From Prinia subflava (lineage: Eukaryota > Chordata > Aves > Passeriformes > Cisticolidae): a stretch of 64,000 bases of DNA. The stretch lies in assembly GCF_021018805.1 (NCBI RefSeq), contig NC_086249.1, forward strand, positions 79,448,472 through 79,512,471, written 5' to 3'. Of the stretch, positions 11,629-25,300 are shown piece after piece. The notes below the pieces were generated by a model. The model was not told where the DNA came from, searched no databases, and worked only from the letters and a program-made list of their open reading frames with translations. Positions within the stretch are counted from its first letter, which is position 1; each line of letters opens with the position of its first letter. The position numbers and the translations under genes were made by a program.

Positions 11629-14600
11629 GTATGTGGTAGTCTTGTCTCTGCATGGCTGAAACCCTCATCAGCTGGAGCATCTGACTGGATCCTGGTCTGG
11701 GATGAACTCGATGGATTCGTGTAGTGGAAGTCTGTGCTGTGTTACATATCCCAGTTGATGCTACTATGAGTTATTTTAGGTGCTTGTCAATATACTCTTC
11801 CAGTGTATAAATGCTCTTGATTTTCTTTTTTATTCATAGAAATGCTGCAGTGGGTCTGGGTTGCACTCTGATAATAGAATCACCTGTATTTCTTTGCTGG
11901 TTTTTTCCAAGTCAGCTGTGCATACTTGAATAAATAGCACACATAAACTGTCTCCGAAAAAGGTATTTCTATGGAATATGCACATCGGAAGTTTATTACC
12001 TTCAGTTTGTTTATAGATTATAGGATCTACCCCTCTGGAGTAAGATTATTTTCTTGATTTCTGTTTATGTTTAAAAACACGGTATCACCCCTAAAGCACG
12101 TCTTGTCATCTTGTTACTACTCTCTGTTAATTTTCGTGTCTGGGGTAAAAAGATGTGTGTTAGGATAACTTAGTTTCAAGATGCAGTATGAGGTTTAAAG
12201 AGAGAAACTGTGTGCCTGCAAAAAGGTAAATGATTCTGTTTCTCTGTATCTGCGATTTCATCCTTAAAAGTAAAAAGCAAGGAGGAAATTCATTGTGGTC
12301 ATGTAATGTTACTTGAATTCATTTTGCTAGTCTGAGTTTTCATTCTCAGAAAAGAAAGATCACTTAATCACAGATTGCAAATAGTGTAAATTAGACACCT
12401 CTGAAAAGTAGAAATGATAGTAGAAGGATGAATTAGTTGATTTCTACCTACAGCACAGGATTTGCTCATTTTGGCAACAGCAAGATGTTTAGTTCAGCTC
12501 TGCCAATTTTTTTTGGAAATCTCACTCTAATTTGCTGAGCTTGGAGACCGTGTGATTATTTCAGCCAGCAGGAGAGCCTTATTTCTTTTGTCAGGTTTTT
12601 TAAAAAAATCTGCTTGCTAATTCTTTGGGGTTTTGATTGGAGGCTTTTTGGATTTTTTTGAATGTTACTTCATCATGTGCACCATTAAACATTTTATGCA
12701 GGAATGAGAAATAATTATTTCTTCTTCAATTGGTTCACACTGGAATAGCCACAAAACCCTTGATCCTGGTTCTCCACTATTCTGCAGGTTGTAAATCATT
12801 TACTTTGTGCTCCAAGTGCAATACATTTGTATAAATCTACTATTGATGTTGATGTATCATTTCTACTTCAGTCTCACTTAAGGCAAGTGTAAATAACTTT
12901 ACAGAGTTGCAAAACAGTAGGGAAATAAGCCTCCACAAGCTGAGGCATCAGACTTATTTTCTGGGACAAATGAAGAGGTTCTTTGAAACCTGATCAAAGC
13001 CCAGGCTCTCCAGTTGTGCGTAATGTAAAGGTGGTGGCGTTTGAACAGAATTTGTTGGCTTCAGGATTTTTGGGTTTGTTTTCCTTTTTCTTTCTTTATT
13101 GGGGCTTTATATCTCTGGAACTCCTATTCAATGTATTTCTGGAAATGACAAATGTAATGCCATATGGCATACCAGATTTCAAGCCACTCTGAGGTGCATG
13201 TGTGAATTTTAGAGTGCCTGGAAGAAATGAATGAAAACCACATTCTCAGTTATATCTATTACCAAGCACAGTAGGCAGAGGAATGGGAAAGCTTTGAAGT
13301 AATTTCTGCTGGAGGGATTATGTGCTTATTTCTGCGCCACCATCCTAATGCAGCAAGGTGTAGATGTAATTTATGTTTCAAAATATGCACTAATTTCAGC
13401 AGGGCTGTTGGTTTATGTGCTGCTGTGCTATTCTGGGAGATGGTAAGAAATACTGAGCATCTTTTTGCTACTGGCAACTGTTACCATTTTCAATTCTTCA
13501 TTTCCAACCCTTTTTGTGCCTAAATCTCTCTTTCAGACTTTAATGCCTGAACTTAATTCTTAAGTATTGTTGAACTGTTATTTCTGTATATGCTCTGCTT
13601 CCTTAAAAGGTTCTGTATTGATTATACTTTGAGTAGATTTCTTAAGCTTTTGTTGTTTAGTAAAAGCTGAGGAATTTACTGAAGGTATATGTACCAGGGT
13701 TATTTTTCAATCTGAAGACTTTATGTAAACTTTTTAAATGCAGAAAAGATGTTTGGGGAAGTTGTGTCAGGTTTTGGTTATAAAAAGCATCTCCTCCTTG
13801 CAGGGGGCAAGCTATTAAGGTAGTTCCTTAAGTTCAGTTGTGTGATCAGCTCACACAATTCTGTGAATTTTCTTCAGAATTAAAGACAATTAATTTCAAA
13901 GAGTTTTTTATGTAGAAAGAGGGAAGAAACGTACTTATGAGATAACTAATTTGAGTGATTAATATTTTGCCACCATAATTGCTTTGCTGGTAGAATTTGG
14001 TAAAATTAATTCTTTCTTCCTCTAACAATAAGAGAGTGTTCACAGGGGTAGTCATGTTACACTACTAAATCCTTTCTCCCAAATTTTTCTTTTAAGAAAT
14101 GTACCTTGATACAGTAATTGTTCATGAACACTTTCAGCTCACAGCCTTACGCTCTTTGATTTGTGTGAAACCCTAAGGCTTTTCATAAGATTCCGAGTTT
14201 CTTCTGTGTTAGATCATTTCAATGATTCAATTAACTTGCTGTGTGCCAGTTAATTGCTGTTTCTGACCTTGAATGAAAGAGTATGTTGTGTGTTCCAGTT
14301 GTTTCAAAAAGATGACAGCAAAGGAATGATCTTGCAGTGATGTAAAGCAGCAGTTTTACAGGTGTTTATGATTACCAACACTTGTGATGTTCTCACACAC
14401 CCAGTGGAAAAATGTCTTCCTTCTTCCTAGAAAATACTGATTTGTTAGGTCTGTGTTATTTAAGAAATCAGTTTGCTGAGGCTGAATGTCCTGATGAGTT
14501 GAGAAGTGGGAAGCTGTGGTTCTTGTCAGTGGCAGAAACTGCCCTTGGGATCTGTGTGTGCAATCTTCCTCCCGCCCTTGGGACAGCTCTCCCTGGTAGG

Positions 14601-15739
14601 AGGTCACAGTCACAAAGTGAGGGGCTTCTAATGCTTAGAGTATGTCCTCTTGGGTGACAGTGGGCTACTGCTGGAAAATTCATGGAGTTTTCAAGTAGGA
14701 GAAAACTGTATATCCCCTCTTTCTTTCTGGATGTTTTTTGGTCTTGTTTTTTTTTTTTACTCTTGATGTGTGATATGTTTTCAAATTATCTTCCTCTTTC
14801 TGATACAATGGATATTTCTTCAATAATTTAAGCAAACTTTTTTAAAATACAAAATCTTAGTTCATATCTGTATTCCACTGGAAAACTTTTGGAGTACAGA
14901 GATCCGCACAATAGTAGTAAGTCATTGTTCTTTGCTTTTGAAATTCTGTGAAACCATACGTAGCACCAAGTATCTATTCAATGAAAATTTTTTATTTGAA
15001 ATGAAGAATCTGGAACTTCTGAAATGCAATTTCGGTGTGTTTTGGTAGGAATAAAATAAAGGACATTTTAGACTTTCTAACTTTACCTGCTTTATGCACA
15101 AACAATTTTGAAACATAGGGTTTTGTGTCAGAAGGCAATACCCTTCTCAAATTGCTATCCATATAGAAACTGGTTTTGGAATGGTTTAAGGTATTAGTAC
15201 ACTGTGCATTTGTTAGTTAGTCCTCTTTCTTCATACATTTGTTTCAAAACTCTTCTTCCAACTTTTCTAGATATTCTGTGTATATTCATATCTTTAAAGA
15301 AACCTAGGTAAGAAACTCTTGGAAAAAAAAATCACAGAATGGAACACGTAGTCAGCTATTTGAAGAAATGCTGTATGCCGAACTTTTCATCATGTGCCTC
15401 TGATGTGGATCAGAATTAGAAACAAACATCTCCTCAGTTCTTCCCTTGCTGAAAGGCTGGCTTGAATTTGTTAGCATTTTGTTGTATCTTTCAGGATTAA
15501 AGTTTAAGTTGTCACATACAAAACCCTAGCTAAAGCCTGAACTCTTTTGGTGCAATAGTCATTGCAGGTGATATGTGTTTCCTTTATTGTGTATAAGTGT
15601 TCTTAAATGTATTATCTCTGAAATTTCAGTGTATCAAAACCAGTGTTTGTTCCAAGGCTTTTACCAGCCAATCCTTATTTTCTATCAAATTGTTCTGAAT
15701 ACTGTAATGATTGGTGGTTGTTTGTCATCAGTTGAAGTT

Positions 15740-15764
15740 AAGACCTAAGCTCTCCATAGGTCTT
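15740..15764. repeat. 8-bp inverted repeat, 9-nt loop
   Basis: AAGACCTA at 15740-15747 pairs perfectly with TAGGTCTT at 15757-15764. It lies about 130 bp from a longer hairpin at 15891. Confidence 0.7.
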
Positions 15765-15890
15765 CTGTGTGTATTTTTCCTTCCCTGTCTTTGGAGGGAA
15801 ATGCTAATTGCTTAAAACCTTTCTGCATCTCTTTCAGTGTTCCTCTAACATTTTGGCTGTTCTTGTCTTGTTTCTTCATCTGCTTTTTCA

Positions 15891-15924
15891 CTGGTTGATA
15901 ACTCATGTGAGTTATCTTTACCAG
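15891..15924. repeat. Compact 34-nt hairpin or cruciform-type inverted repeat
   Basis: GATAACTCA (15897-15905) and TGAGTTATC (15908-15916) pair perfectly around a 2-nt centre. Outside them, CTGGT (15891-15895) pairs with ACCAG (15920-15924) across a 1x3 internal loop. Fourteen base pairs therefore form within 34 nt. Confidence 0.8.
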
Positions 15925-16334
15925 CCACTTGCTAAAAAACTACATCTGCTATCCATGTTCTCGTTTTGAAAACACCAACAAAGAGCAATTCTGAAATAAA
16001 ACTGTGATTGCATGGCCATCCAAGCTTTATTGCTTGGTAGATATTGCAGGTAATGGCACTAAGAAAGATATGATGGCGTGCGTCAGCAATCAGAAGGTAG
16101 CCCTGGTATATTTGTAATCTCGTTTATGTGTTGGTACTGTTTGGAGAAGCTCTGTAGACCCAAAGCAGAACTCTTGCTGCCCTTAGGCCATCAATTTATA
16201 CGTACTTCTGGTTCTGCAAGTTTTCTTTGAAATCATAGATGCGTGTGGTTGGCTTGTTTTGTTTTGGATTTTTTTTAGTGAAGAATTGTTTCATAACATT
16301 TGGTGGTAATTAGCCTGAGTCAGTCATTTGAGAT

Positions 16335-16353
16335 GGGGAGGGGAAGGGGGAGG
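16335..16353 (+). repeat. G-rich run
   Basis: G runs of 4, 4, 5 and 2 bases are separated by one or two A residues. Only three runs reach GGG, so a standard three-tetrad quadruplex is not available; a two-tetrad form is possible. Confidence 0.7.
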
Positions 16354-19300
16354 AGAATCCTGCCCTGCTGAGAATCACAGAAATCTTGTGATTACAATTT
16401 TTGAGGGGTCCATGATCTCATCGCATTTTTTGGTAAAGCTTTTGTATAGATACACAAGGTGCCATTCAAAGTTTGTGGATGTATGTGTATTGTCTAATGG
16501 CTTATTTTTTGATTTGACATTATAAATTTGACTGATTAACATGTGCCAGTAAGTTTCCAAAGCTGGTGCTTAAATGGGGATTATGTACTCTTCTGCTCAC
16601 CAGTGTAAGTTGTCTTCAAGTCACAGGTCCAGGCAGTCCTCCTGCCTCTCTGCTCCAGGGAGAGCACTGATAGGAAGGAGAAGGTTTTTTTTGCCTGTGG
16701 GGACATTGAAAGGCTGGGCAAAGAAACAGTAGTACCACTCTCCTTTGAGGTGATTCTTCCTTCGAGCTTTATTCAAACAAGAGGCATTTTTGCCTTGGGA
16801 AAGTCTTGATTTTGGCTCTCAGACCCAAAGTGCTCATTTTGAAGCTCCCATCAGATTGTATTCTGCAGAAAAGAGAAGTCATGTTTCTGTGGTGAAACCA
16901 GCTAGCTTTTTTAGGAGCAAAGCTAAAACTGGCTTCTGAAACATAAGCTAAGCAAAGTGTGTAACATTTATCCTTACAGTTTATAAGTGTGGCACTATCT
17001 ACTTCAAAATTTTGTTACTTAGGCATAGAAACCCATGCTAGAAATTTTGGTTGATATGTCCTCGTTAGGATTGTTCTATTTTCTGTCTTCTGTTTCCTTT
17101 GTATCTCACAAAGTAAGATAGTAATATGTCTTGAATAAAAACAAATTGCCCTGAGCTGCTTTGGGTATTTTTTGAAATGTTTAATATTGATTGTCTTCTT
17201 GAACTCATTAATGCCTGCCATCAGCAGGAAACATAAGAATTCTGATTGAAGGAAGTTTGCACATGTAAAGCTATTACAAGCTGGTAAAATGCAAGGTGAG
17301 AATAAACTTTTTTTTTGGCAAAAGAATGAATGAGTGGTGTACCCCATTTGTGGTGTCAGAACCAGTACTAGGTGATGCATCATGCTTTTTATCCTTGATA
17401 TTGTTTTGTCATGGTAGGTTTATTTCTGATTCCTGGAGCATCACCAAAATTTTGAATCCTGTTCACACAGCATGTCTGTTCCTGGGCTGATTTTTTAAAA
17501 AAAAAATTTTTTTGTTTGCCACCATATGTCAGATGTGCTTAAGAATGTGAAGCTTGTTGTACTGCTTTCTCAAGGTACCTAGTGCTTCTAAAAATTCAGT
17601 AGCTATAATTTGAGCAGTTGATATGTTCACAGTCTGTAGGTAGGTTCTAGTTTTGAAAATACTTAATTCTTACTGGGAACTGCTACTTTATATTTGTCAA
17701 GAGGAAAGCACTTGTGACATTTGTGATATTGATGATTTAAATAAAAGGTTTCTGTAACTATTTTTTTGGAGAAAAACTGTGTGTATGCTTTAGCAATTAA
17801 CAGTGAGTTTTTGAAACTGTTGCTCTTAGGGTTCATATCATAAACTTCATGTTCTGAAGCATGTGGGATACTTGTGCTCTTTTGCAGCTTGAGATTTGAA
17901 GCTTCCCTAATGGAACTGTTCTTCTTGTAGGATCCATATTAGCTGTCATAGTCTACTGAAAGGAAAGGTATATTACAAAGAAAACCAATATAATTGAAAT
18001 TGTGCAGAAAGGAGAGGAAACACAAGTACAATTTAATGCTTTCAGATCTTCATTAGTTTTAAAAAACTCAGAGATGATACTCTTAGCTTCATTTTTAGGC
18101 AAAACGTGTTCAGATCATGAAGCCAATGTCTTCATATTTCTCTTAGCAAAGCTTCTGTTCCTGCAGGTTAATAAAGCCGTTTTAAAGTGTGTGCAGAAAA
18201 CCCCATGGAAATACACCAGAAAAAGCCCATGGGATTGAGTAATATGCATGGAAAAATGCCTCTGCCTTTTGTTTCCTCGTGTCAGAGAAAGGAAAAAAAA
18301 CCAAAAACCCATAACCCCCAACCTCATGTTGTTGTCTTTTAATCTCCCCTGCACTGAGAAAGCTCTGGCCCAGATCTTCCCATTTTAATTGTGGAATTGG
18401 AGTACAAACCTTGAAATTACATAATTACCCTCCTTCCCCCCATCAGCATCCTCTCTCTCTCTGTCTGGAGATTATCTGTTTCTCAGGTTGTCAGTAGGCA
18501 TGTAAAGGACCAAATTTAATAAAACTGTAACTATAATTGTTTAATGAAATGACTGTAATATTTTTAAGCCTGTTCTTGAAACTTGGCACCTTTCTGTACT
18601 AGAAACAAAGTGTTTGGCTAATGTACTTGAAAGTGGACAGCATATGTTTTCTTGGCTTTTGTTTTTTAGCAACAGATCATGTGCTTAAATGGAATTGTGA
18701 CATTTTGATTTCTAGCCTGCATGAGGAAGATGATTTAGTCAGGTTAGCTACTGAGAAAGAGCTATTCAGCAAGGCTCTTGTGTACCCTTCAGAAAGAGCT
18801 TTGACTGCTGTGACTGCCTACTACAAATGAGGGATTTTTAATTTGTTTTCTTTTGGTTTTTTTTTGTTCCCAAAAGAAAGGACAGACCTGGACATCTATA
18901 AATGTTTGGGTTTGGGTCGTTGGATGAGCTGGGGAAATACTGTGTGAAGAGAGGAACACATGATTATATATCCACAAATAAACTGCACTGAAGTGGTGAA
19001 GTATTCAGTGCTTCTGAAAGTTGTCTAAATTTACATTGAAATATTTAGCAATGATAGTTTTTAAAATCCATATAGAACAAGAGCTTATTTTTTTAAAAAT
19101 TCGTCATTGTTTCAGTACCCTTCAGATTGATGAGGTTTTGTTTTGATCTCCCCTCCCTGTTTTCCAACATGAAGTAACCCCATGTCAAAAGGTTCCTTAC
19201 CCAGGAAATCTTTAAAAAACAACAGACAAAAATAACAAACAAGAAAATGAGTACTGGGGCACCATTGGAGTAAATGTTGAACTCGGCTGGTGGTTATTGT

Positions 19301-22300
19301 TACGGTTTACATACATTTTGAGCGTTGGGACCAGGACAAACTTTTGCACCACAAGCAGAAGGAACAGTTGTTCGAGAACTGTGAAATAGCAACTGTCTTC
19401 TTCAAGGGGTGGTGGGAAGAAAAGGCATTCCCCAAGTCTTCCTGAAACGCCTGGCAGAGAAAGGTAGCTCTGAATTTTCTTTCTTGTAAATGAAGTTTTA
19501 TTAAACTGTGATTGCCATCTATGTCATACTATAAAGATGGTTGAAAAATGTGCTGATTCTCATTTCATTCAGTTTATTGTCATACCGTATGGGATTTAAA
19601 TGAGACCTAATGGAGTCGTAATTGGATTTGATTGGATTTGCAGTGCCTGTGTGACATGAAGGAGGATTCATGGTACTGTGCTCAGGCTGTTGTAGAGAGC
19701 AAATGCAAAAATTAAATCTCATACAAAACTGGAAACAAATTGATTGACTATATCCTTAAAAAAAAAAAAAGGAAAGTTGAGGAAAATTGTAGCTGAAGAA
19801 TTTTGTTCTAGGCTTTGTCAAAATGCTTCTGACAGGTTCAATGACTGCATGATTCAGTTGGGAGATATTTTCAATTAAGTGTATATTTTCAGTATATAAC
19901 TATATATTGCTTGTAAATACAATAAAGTTATTAGTAGTTTAGAAGTTTAGTTAAAATTATTGTCTGATATTCTCTGTTATGCTTTAACAGCAGAAAACAT
20001 CTGGGTTACTGATTTGAATTTGGTGCAAACTGATAATATCCAAAATTGTGTCTTGCAAAGAGATGTCTGTGAATATCTCTGAGAAAGGATTTTGAGATAG
20101 GTTGCCATAAGAAAATGATAGCTGCTCTTCATTGGCACTGCTTTTGAATTAAGACTATCTTGAGTTCTGGAGTGCAACCCTGCATTTGTGTATTAGGTGT
20201 TTCTTTGAATTTCTGTTTGAATTAGCTCTATACTCTAGAATGCTCCAGATTTTTACCAAGGAAATTTCTTGTTTTGAGACTTTTCTGAGTATCACTAATG
20301 ATTGTATTCAGGAAAAAACCAAACCAAAGCAAAAATACCCACCTCTAATTGTGTGAGTTTTGGTGTAAGAAGCATAGACTTGGAATGTGAAGTCCTAAAT
20401 ATAGCCACATGAATAATGAATGCTTTACTCTCTCCTGAGTTTTATGCTGTCTTCAGACCAGAAGCACTTGCAATATATATAAAGTGATTTATATCTTTAC
20501 CACTGAAAATGTTCTGGACAGATCATGATTAGAAACTTTGTCTAAGTCTGCTATTTTTGATTATAATTTACTTATATTTAAAGCCTTATTCATCTATTCA
20601 TAATAGAGATAATGCTTTCTAGGTAGAATGTATTTACTAACCAGCATATATTGCTCCAGTTATTTGGCATGTGCATTTTTTTTCTTTAATTTCATAGCAG
20701 TCTCTTGAATAGCTTCATTTAGAAAACAGATAAATTTTAATATGCCTGCAAAGAAAGAAAAAAATTCCTTATGTTATTTTCGTTGAATTAAAATACTATT
20801 TCCCTTTCTCCTTGATCCTTATCTATTTTAAAACCACAAATAAACAGAATCCTGTTGCAGGGTTAGTAAACTGAATTTGCCACATAATTAAGGAGTAATA
20901 CACACACTTCCAAAGAAAAAGGGAAATCAGCAGTTAAAATGGCATGTTATACTACTGCTGTTAATGTTTTAATGGGAAAAAGAAGTTTTGGAAAAAACAA
21001 AATGGTAATTGAGGATGAAGAGATAAGCAGAAATCTTTGTAATTACTTGAGTCAATATGTCTTTTTTCGAAGAAGAGTACCTGGAAGCTATTATCTTGGG
21101 GGGCAAATTTGGACAAGGTAATTGGCTTTGACCTTTTGCCAGATGTCTAAGAGTTCCTTTTACCCTCTCCCTTGCATCCAGATAAATGTCATGCTTTTAG
21201 GTTTTTGTTCCCTTGTTCTGGTTTCAAGAGGGGAGCTGGTTGTGTAGCTAATCTGCACTCAAAATTATTTCCACTTCTAACCCCAGTAGGACTCTCTTTT
21301 GGGGTATTCAGACAGAATTGACATCATTGGATTTCTGCCCAGATACTGTATTTAGATAGCTTTGGAGATGTCATTAATTTGACAGTTGCCATAGGAAATC
21401 TTTGTTTTGACTATTGTTACAGGGCCTGCAATGTTTCTATTGCATTTTCATTTGTAGTCTGCCACTGAATCGCTGTGATTAAAATGAGCAGAATAAGACA
21501 CCATCAAATGTGTACGAGACATGAAAGGGAGAAAAATCACTGCTAAAAACCTCAGAAGGTAGGCTGTTGCCAAAATTTATTTGGGTATGATGAGATTCTG
21601 GAATACCTAGTTATCTTCCAAACACCAGTAACAGCACAGCCTGCGGCTAGAGCTGCTGTGTGCTGTGGTGGAACCAAAGCTGTGTTAACATTTCTCGTTG
21701 TCAACCTAAAGCAAAGTTTCTGTGTGCTTCAGGCAAAAACTGCTTCAGCTGCTTTTCTGATGGTTAACTTGGAAAAAAAGCCAGGTTTTTGGGGAACTCT
21801 GTTTTTGGGAAGTGTAGATCCTGGCAACTCGGCTGTTGTTTCCTAAAGGAGACATGGAACTAAGGATCTTTGTCCTGCACAGTTAAGGTGGAGATTTTGG
21901 GGACTGCTGTTCTGCCATGTTTAAAGAGGATGGTCACTGTACCTCCTACCAAGTTGTGTAAGTGGTAAAACCAACTCAAAGTTCCGTGTGTTTGTCTTCC
22001 AGTTCCCTTTGGCTCTTAGATGTGAACTTCTAGGTTAATAGTTTTGTACTTGAACCATATGCAGGTTATTGCAACTTAAACCTTGTTTTTCATCAGTTAC
22101 ATCGTCAGAGGAGACTTAGGAAAACTTTAAATCTGAAATAACAGATTTTCACAGCCTTTTATATATAAATAGACTGTGATAAAAATATATTATTCCTCCC
22201 AAAGAAGATGATTTTCATCAGAGCATTACTGAGTACTAACACCATATATTATTTGAGCCTATTCTGGTGTCAGTAAGGGATTTTGTGTTGAATGGTCTCC

Positions 22301-25300
22301 CCCTGCCTCAATTTTACTATTGCATTCTAGTTTAGTGTCTGAGTTCTTCAGCCCTGTGCTTTTTGGCATTGTAAATGAAATACTGTGTTTCAGTAGACAG
22401 TAGATCTCTGCTCTTCTTGATGGTGGTGGTTTAGAGAGTTTCCTTCAACTTGCACCCTCAGGTGAAGTCATTATAGATTTCTTCACATGAGGGCCAGGAT
22501 GCCTGGACCTCTTTCTGTTGTGTCCAAGTCAAGTGGTTCGTCCATGCTGACAGTGCTTCAGATGCAGCTTGCCTTAACAGAATAGGGCAGAGCTTGCAAA
22601 ATCTTCAGTGTCAGATACTCTACTTGGACACTAATGCCTAGAGCATCCTTATTCCTTGTGGCTGAGCATCTGGAGGAAGAGTAAAACCCAGGCACCCTCA
22701 GCAAACAGGCTCAGGTGTGGGGAATGACAGCTGCAGTTGTTGGTGATGGCAGCTTTTGCTGGGGAGTGCCCAAACCAGGCCTTGTTCAGCATAAATTATC
22801 CACTTGCCACCTTGCAGTTTGAATTATCCAGAAGTTTCTGACTGTGGTTTCCTTGAAGACATCAGTCACAATCTGCTCTGTGCATTTCTTCTAGCTCTCT
22901 CTATCTGCCTGGTGGTTTCAAAGACAAACACTGACCTTGACCTGCCCTCATAAAACCACCACTGCCATATGTTTTAGCACCGAGACAGTAGTGGCAATAT
23001 TATTTTAAATTCAGACAGTGCTGTGTTGAATGTACACATAGGAAGAATTTTCTTCAGACTAAGAAAGAATGAATAATTTACCATAATAGAAACTCTAATA
23101 AGGATTACAGTCCGCCTTTAACTTTGAATTATCAGAAGGCTAAGTCTGCCTTACTTGATTCTCTGTAGCCCCGGTACAGTCCATTTTCTGTTACATCTCA
23201 CCCCAAAGCAAATCCTCTCAAACTGTGTAACTGTGAGATTTATTTAGTTACTTTAAATGTTAGTCATCTCAGCCATGAGTGGTAACCAGTTGTCTCTACC
23301 TAGTGTTTCTCTGATACTGAGTTAATGTTACATTCTTCTATGGTAGCTAATTCATTGGAATATATGGTTTTCAGTTCTCCAAAAGGCGTCTGTGGATCTT
23401 TTTCCAGTGGAGGTGTTAATTTTCAGTAATCTACATCTGTATATTACTACATTACTATAAAGAGTATATTAACATGCTGTTTGTAGTCATCTCTCACAGT
23501 CCTGAAAGCCACAAGTGTTGAATTATAAACTCTGACTCTAGTAGAGAGGTTTGAAAAAACTGGTATAATTCATGGGGTTGTATTCACCTTTAAAATGCTT
23601 TACATAAAGATGCAATTGGAAAAATAGATTTGTGAAGGAGCTGCTTGGGGCTGGTAAGTTGCTAACCACTGAGGTCACCCTCAAAGATTCTGAGCTGATT
23701 TTCTATTTAATGTAAAAGGCTGTTGTTGTACAGTTTTTGCAAACAAACCATTAAATTATTGATAAGAAAAAGGCTGAAGCTCAAATGGAACTATTTACCA
23801 AACTGTATGTACAAAGCACTAGTTTATGAAATTCTTACTAACTACAGATGCTAAGATGTTTCTAAAAATGGTATCTGTAATTTGAGTTATAAAGCTTCCT
23901 GCTAAGGAAACCAAAATAATTCTTATGCTCAAATCATGGCCCGAGAAACTCACTTAGTGAAGTATTACCTAGGTCTGAAGTCTATTCCTTTCCTTTCCCT
24001 AGAGACATGCTGTGAGGCAAAGTTTAAGAACAGCCTTGGTACGTATAGTTCAGTTTCTGCTTAGCTATTGGCAGTTATAATGGGCAATGCAGGTCTTTCT
24101 GCATACATTTGTAAGGGGTCTTGAAGTGGTTCGAGCTGTCATAAGCACGAATCAAGACCTTTGTTGCTTCTCCTATGTGGGTTTTAGGGATGTTTATCCA
24201 TATCCTTACAGAGCCAGCTTGCAAACTCTTAAAGAAAGAAAAGAAGAAAAGCTGCAAGCTCTGTTTTCTTTCTAGATGAAGAAAAAAACAGGGGATTGAT
24301 ATAGAATGGAGTTTGAATACTTAACTTTTTGCTGATAATTCTTAAATAGGAATGCTAAAAAACCCTGGAGTTATGATGGTGGCACAACACCTTTGTGAGC
24401 TTCCTTTGGCTTGCAGAGTGGTCACAGCTTGCATTTATTTTGGTGCTTGATTTGTGGTCTGAACAACAGATGTGTGGGGGTTTTGGTCATGGGGTTTTTT
24501 TTTGGTTTTGAGACTGCAGTATTGCATGTCTTCTCAAAAAGTTCATAGCCTTCCGGTCAGGGAAGCTTTCTGGTCCCCCATTCGTGATTTTTCCACTGTG
24601 CTTTATGTTGTTTTCTTTCCGTTTTTTCATGCAGGGGCTACCACAGAAGTTTGCATCTCAGCATAATTAAATGTGAATTAGATCAATATTAGCAAGTATC
24701 AAGATAAAAAATTGTGCTTAATCCAGGAATTTTAAAAATTGCTTATTACAGTGAGTTTAGGTAGTAATTTGTTATCAGTATTTGAGCTTTTTAGTAGCTC
24801 AGACTTTTGAGGGAGACCTATAGAATGCAAAAAGCATGTGATTTCTCCTAAAATAATGTAAATTTATACAAAATACGTTGTAAAAAAACCTTAGCAAATG
24901 CACCCACTGACAGATGTTACCCTCCTTTTTTCTTTCCAGTTTAAAAAGATTCTAGTCGTGCAACTGATTGGAGGATATACATACAATAAATAGGAAGCCT
25001 GCAATGGCAGTTAAATTCTGAAAGACAATATTTATTTTAAACACTGCTATTATTTAAAAAACCATCCACTTTTGTGTTATGAGTAGATCAGGTGGTTGTG
25101 CAAATATATGTAAAAAATATTCTTGTATATTGAAAACGTATCGTGTGTACTCCAATACAGAGAATTTGCGTTTGACCGCAGGAGTTAAATGAAAACATAG
25201 GTCAGCATGATTCTTTAATTGTGTGTGATTAAAATGTGAGCCATGCATGTTTTTTCTAGCTGCATTTTTCTTCCTATTCTCCCCCAAGTATATATTTATT

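Noticed and set aside
15331..15345. ATCACAGAATGG as a CR1 tail
   Set aside because: The match is too short, and no downstream CR1 blocks follow.
24130..24140. GGTTCGAG as a tRNA B box
   Set aside because: No A box, cloverleaf or terminator T-run at the right spacing.
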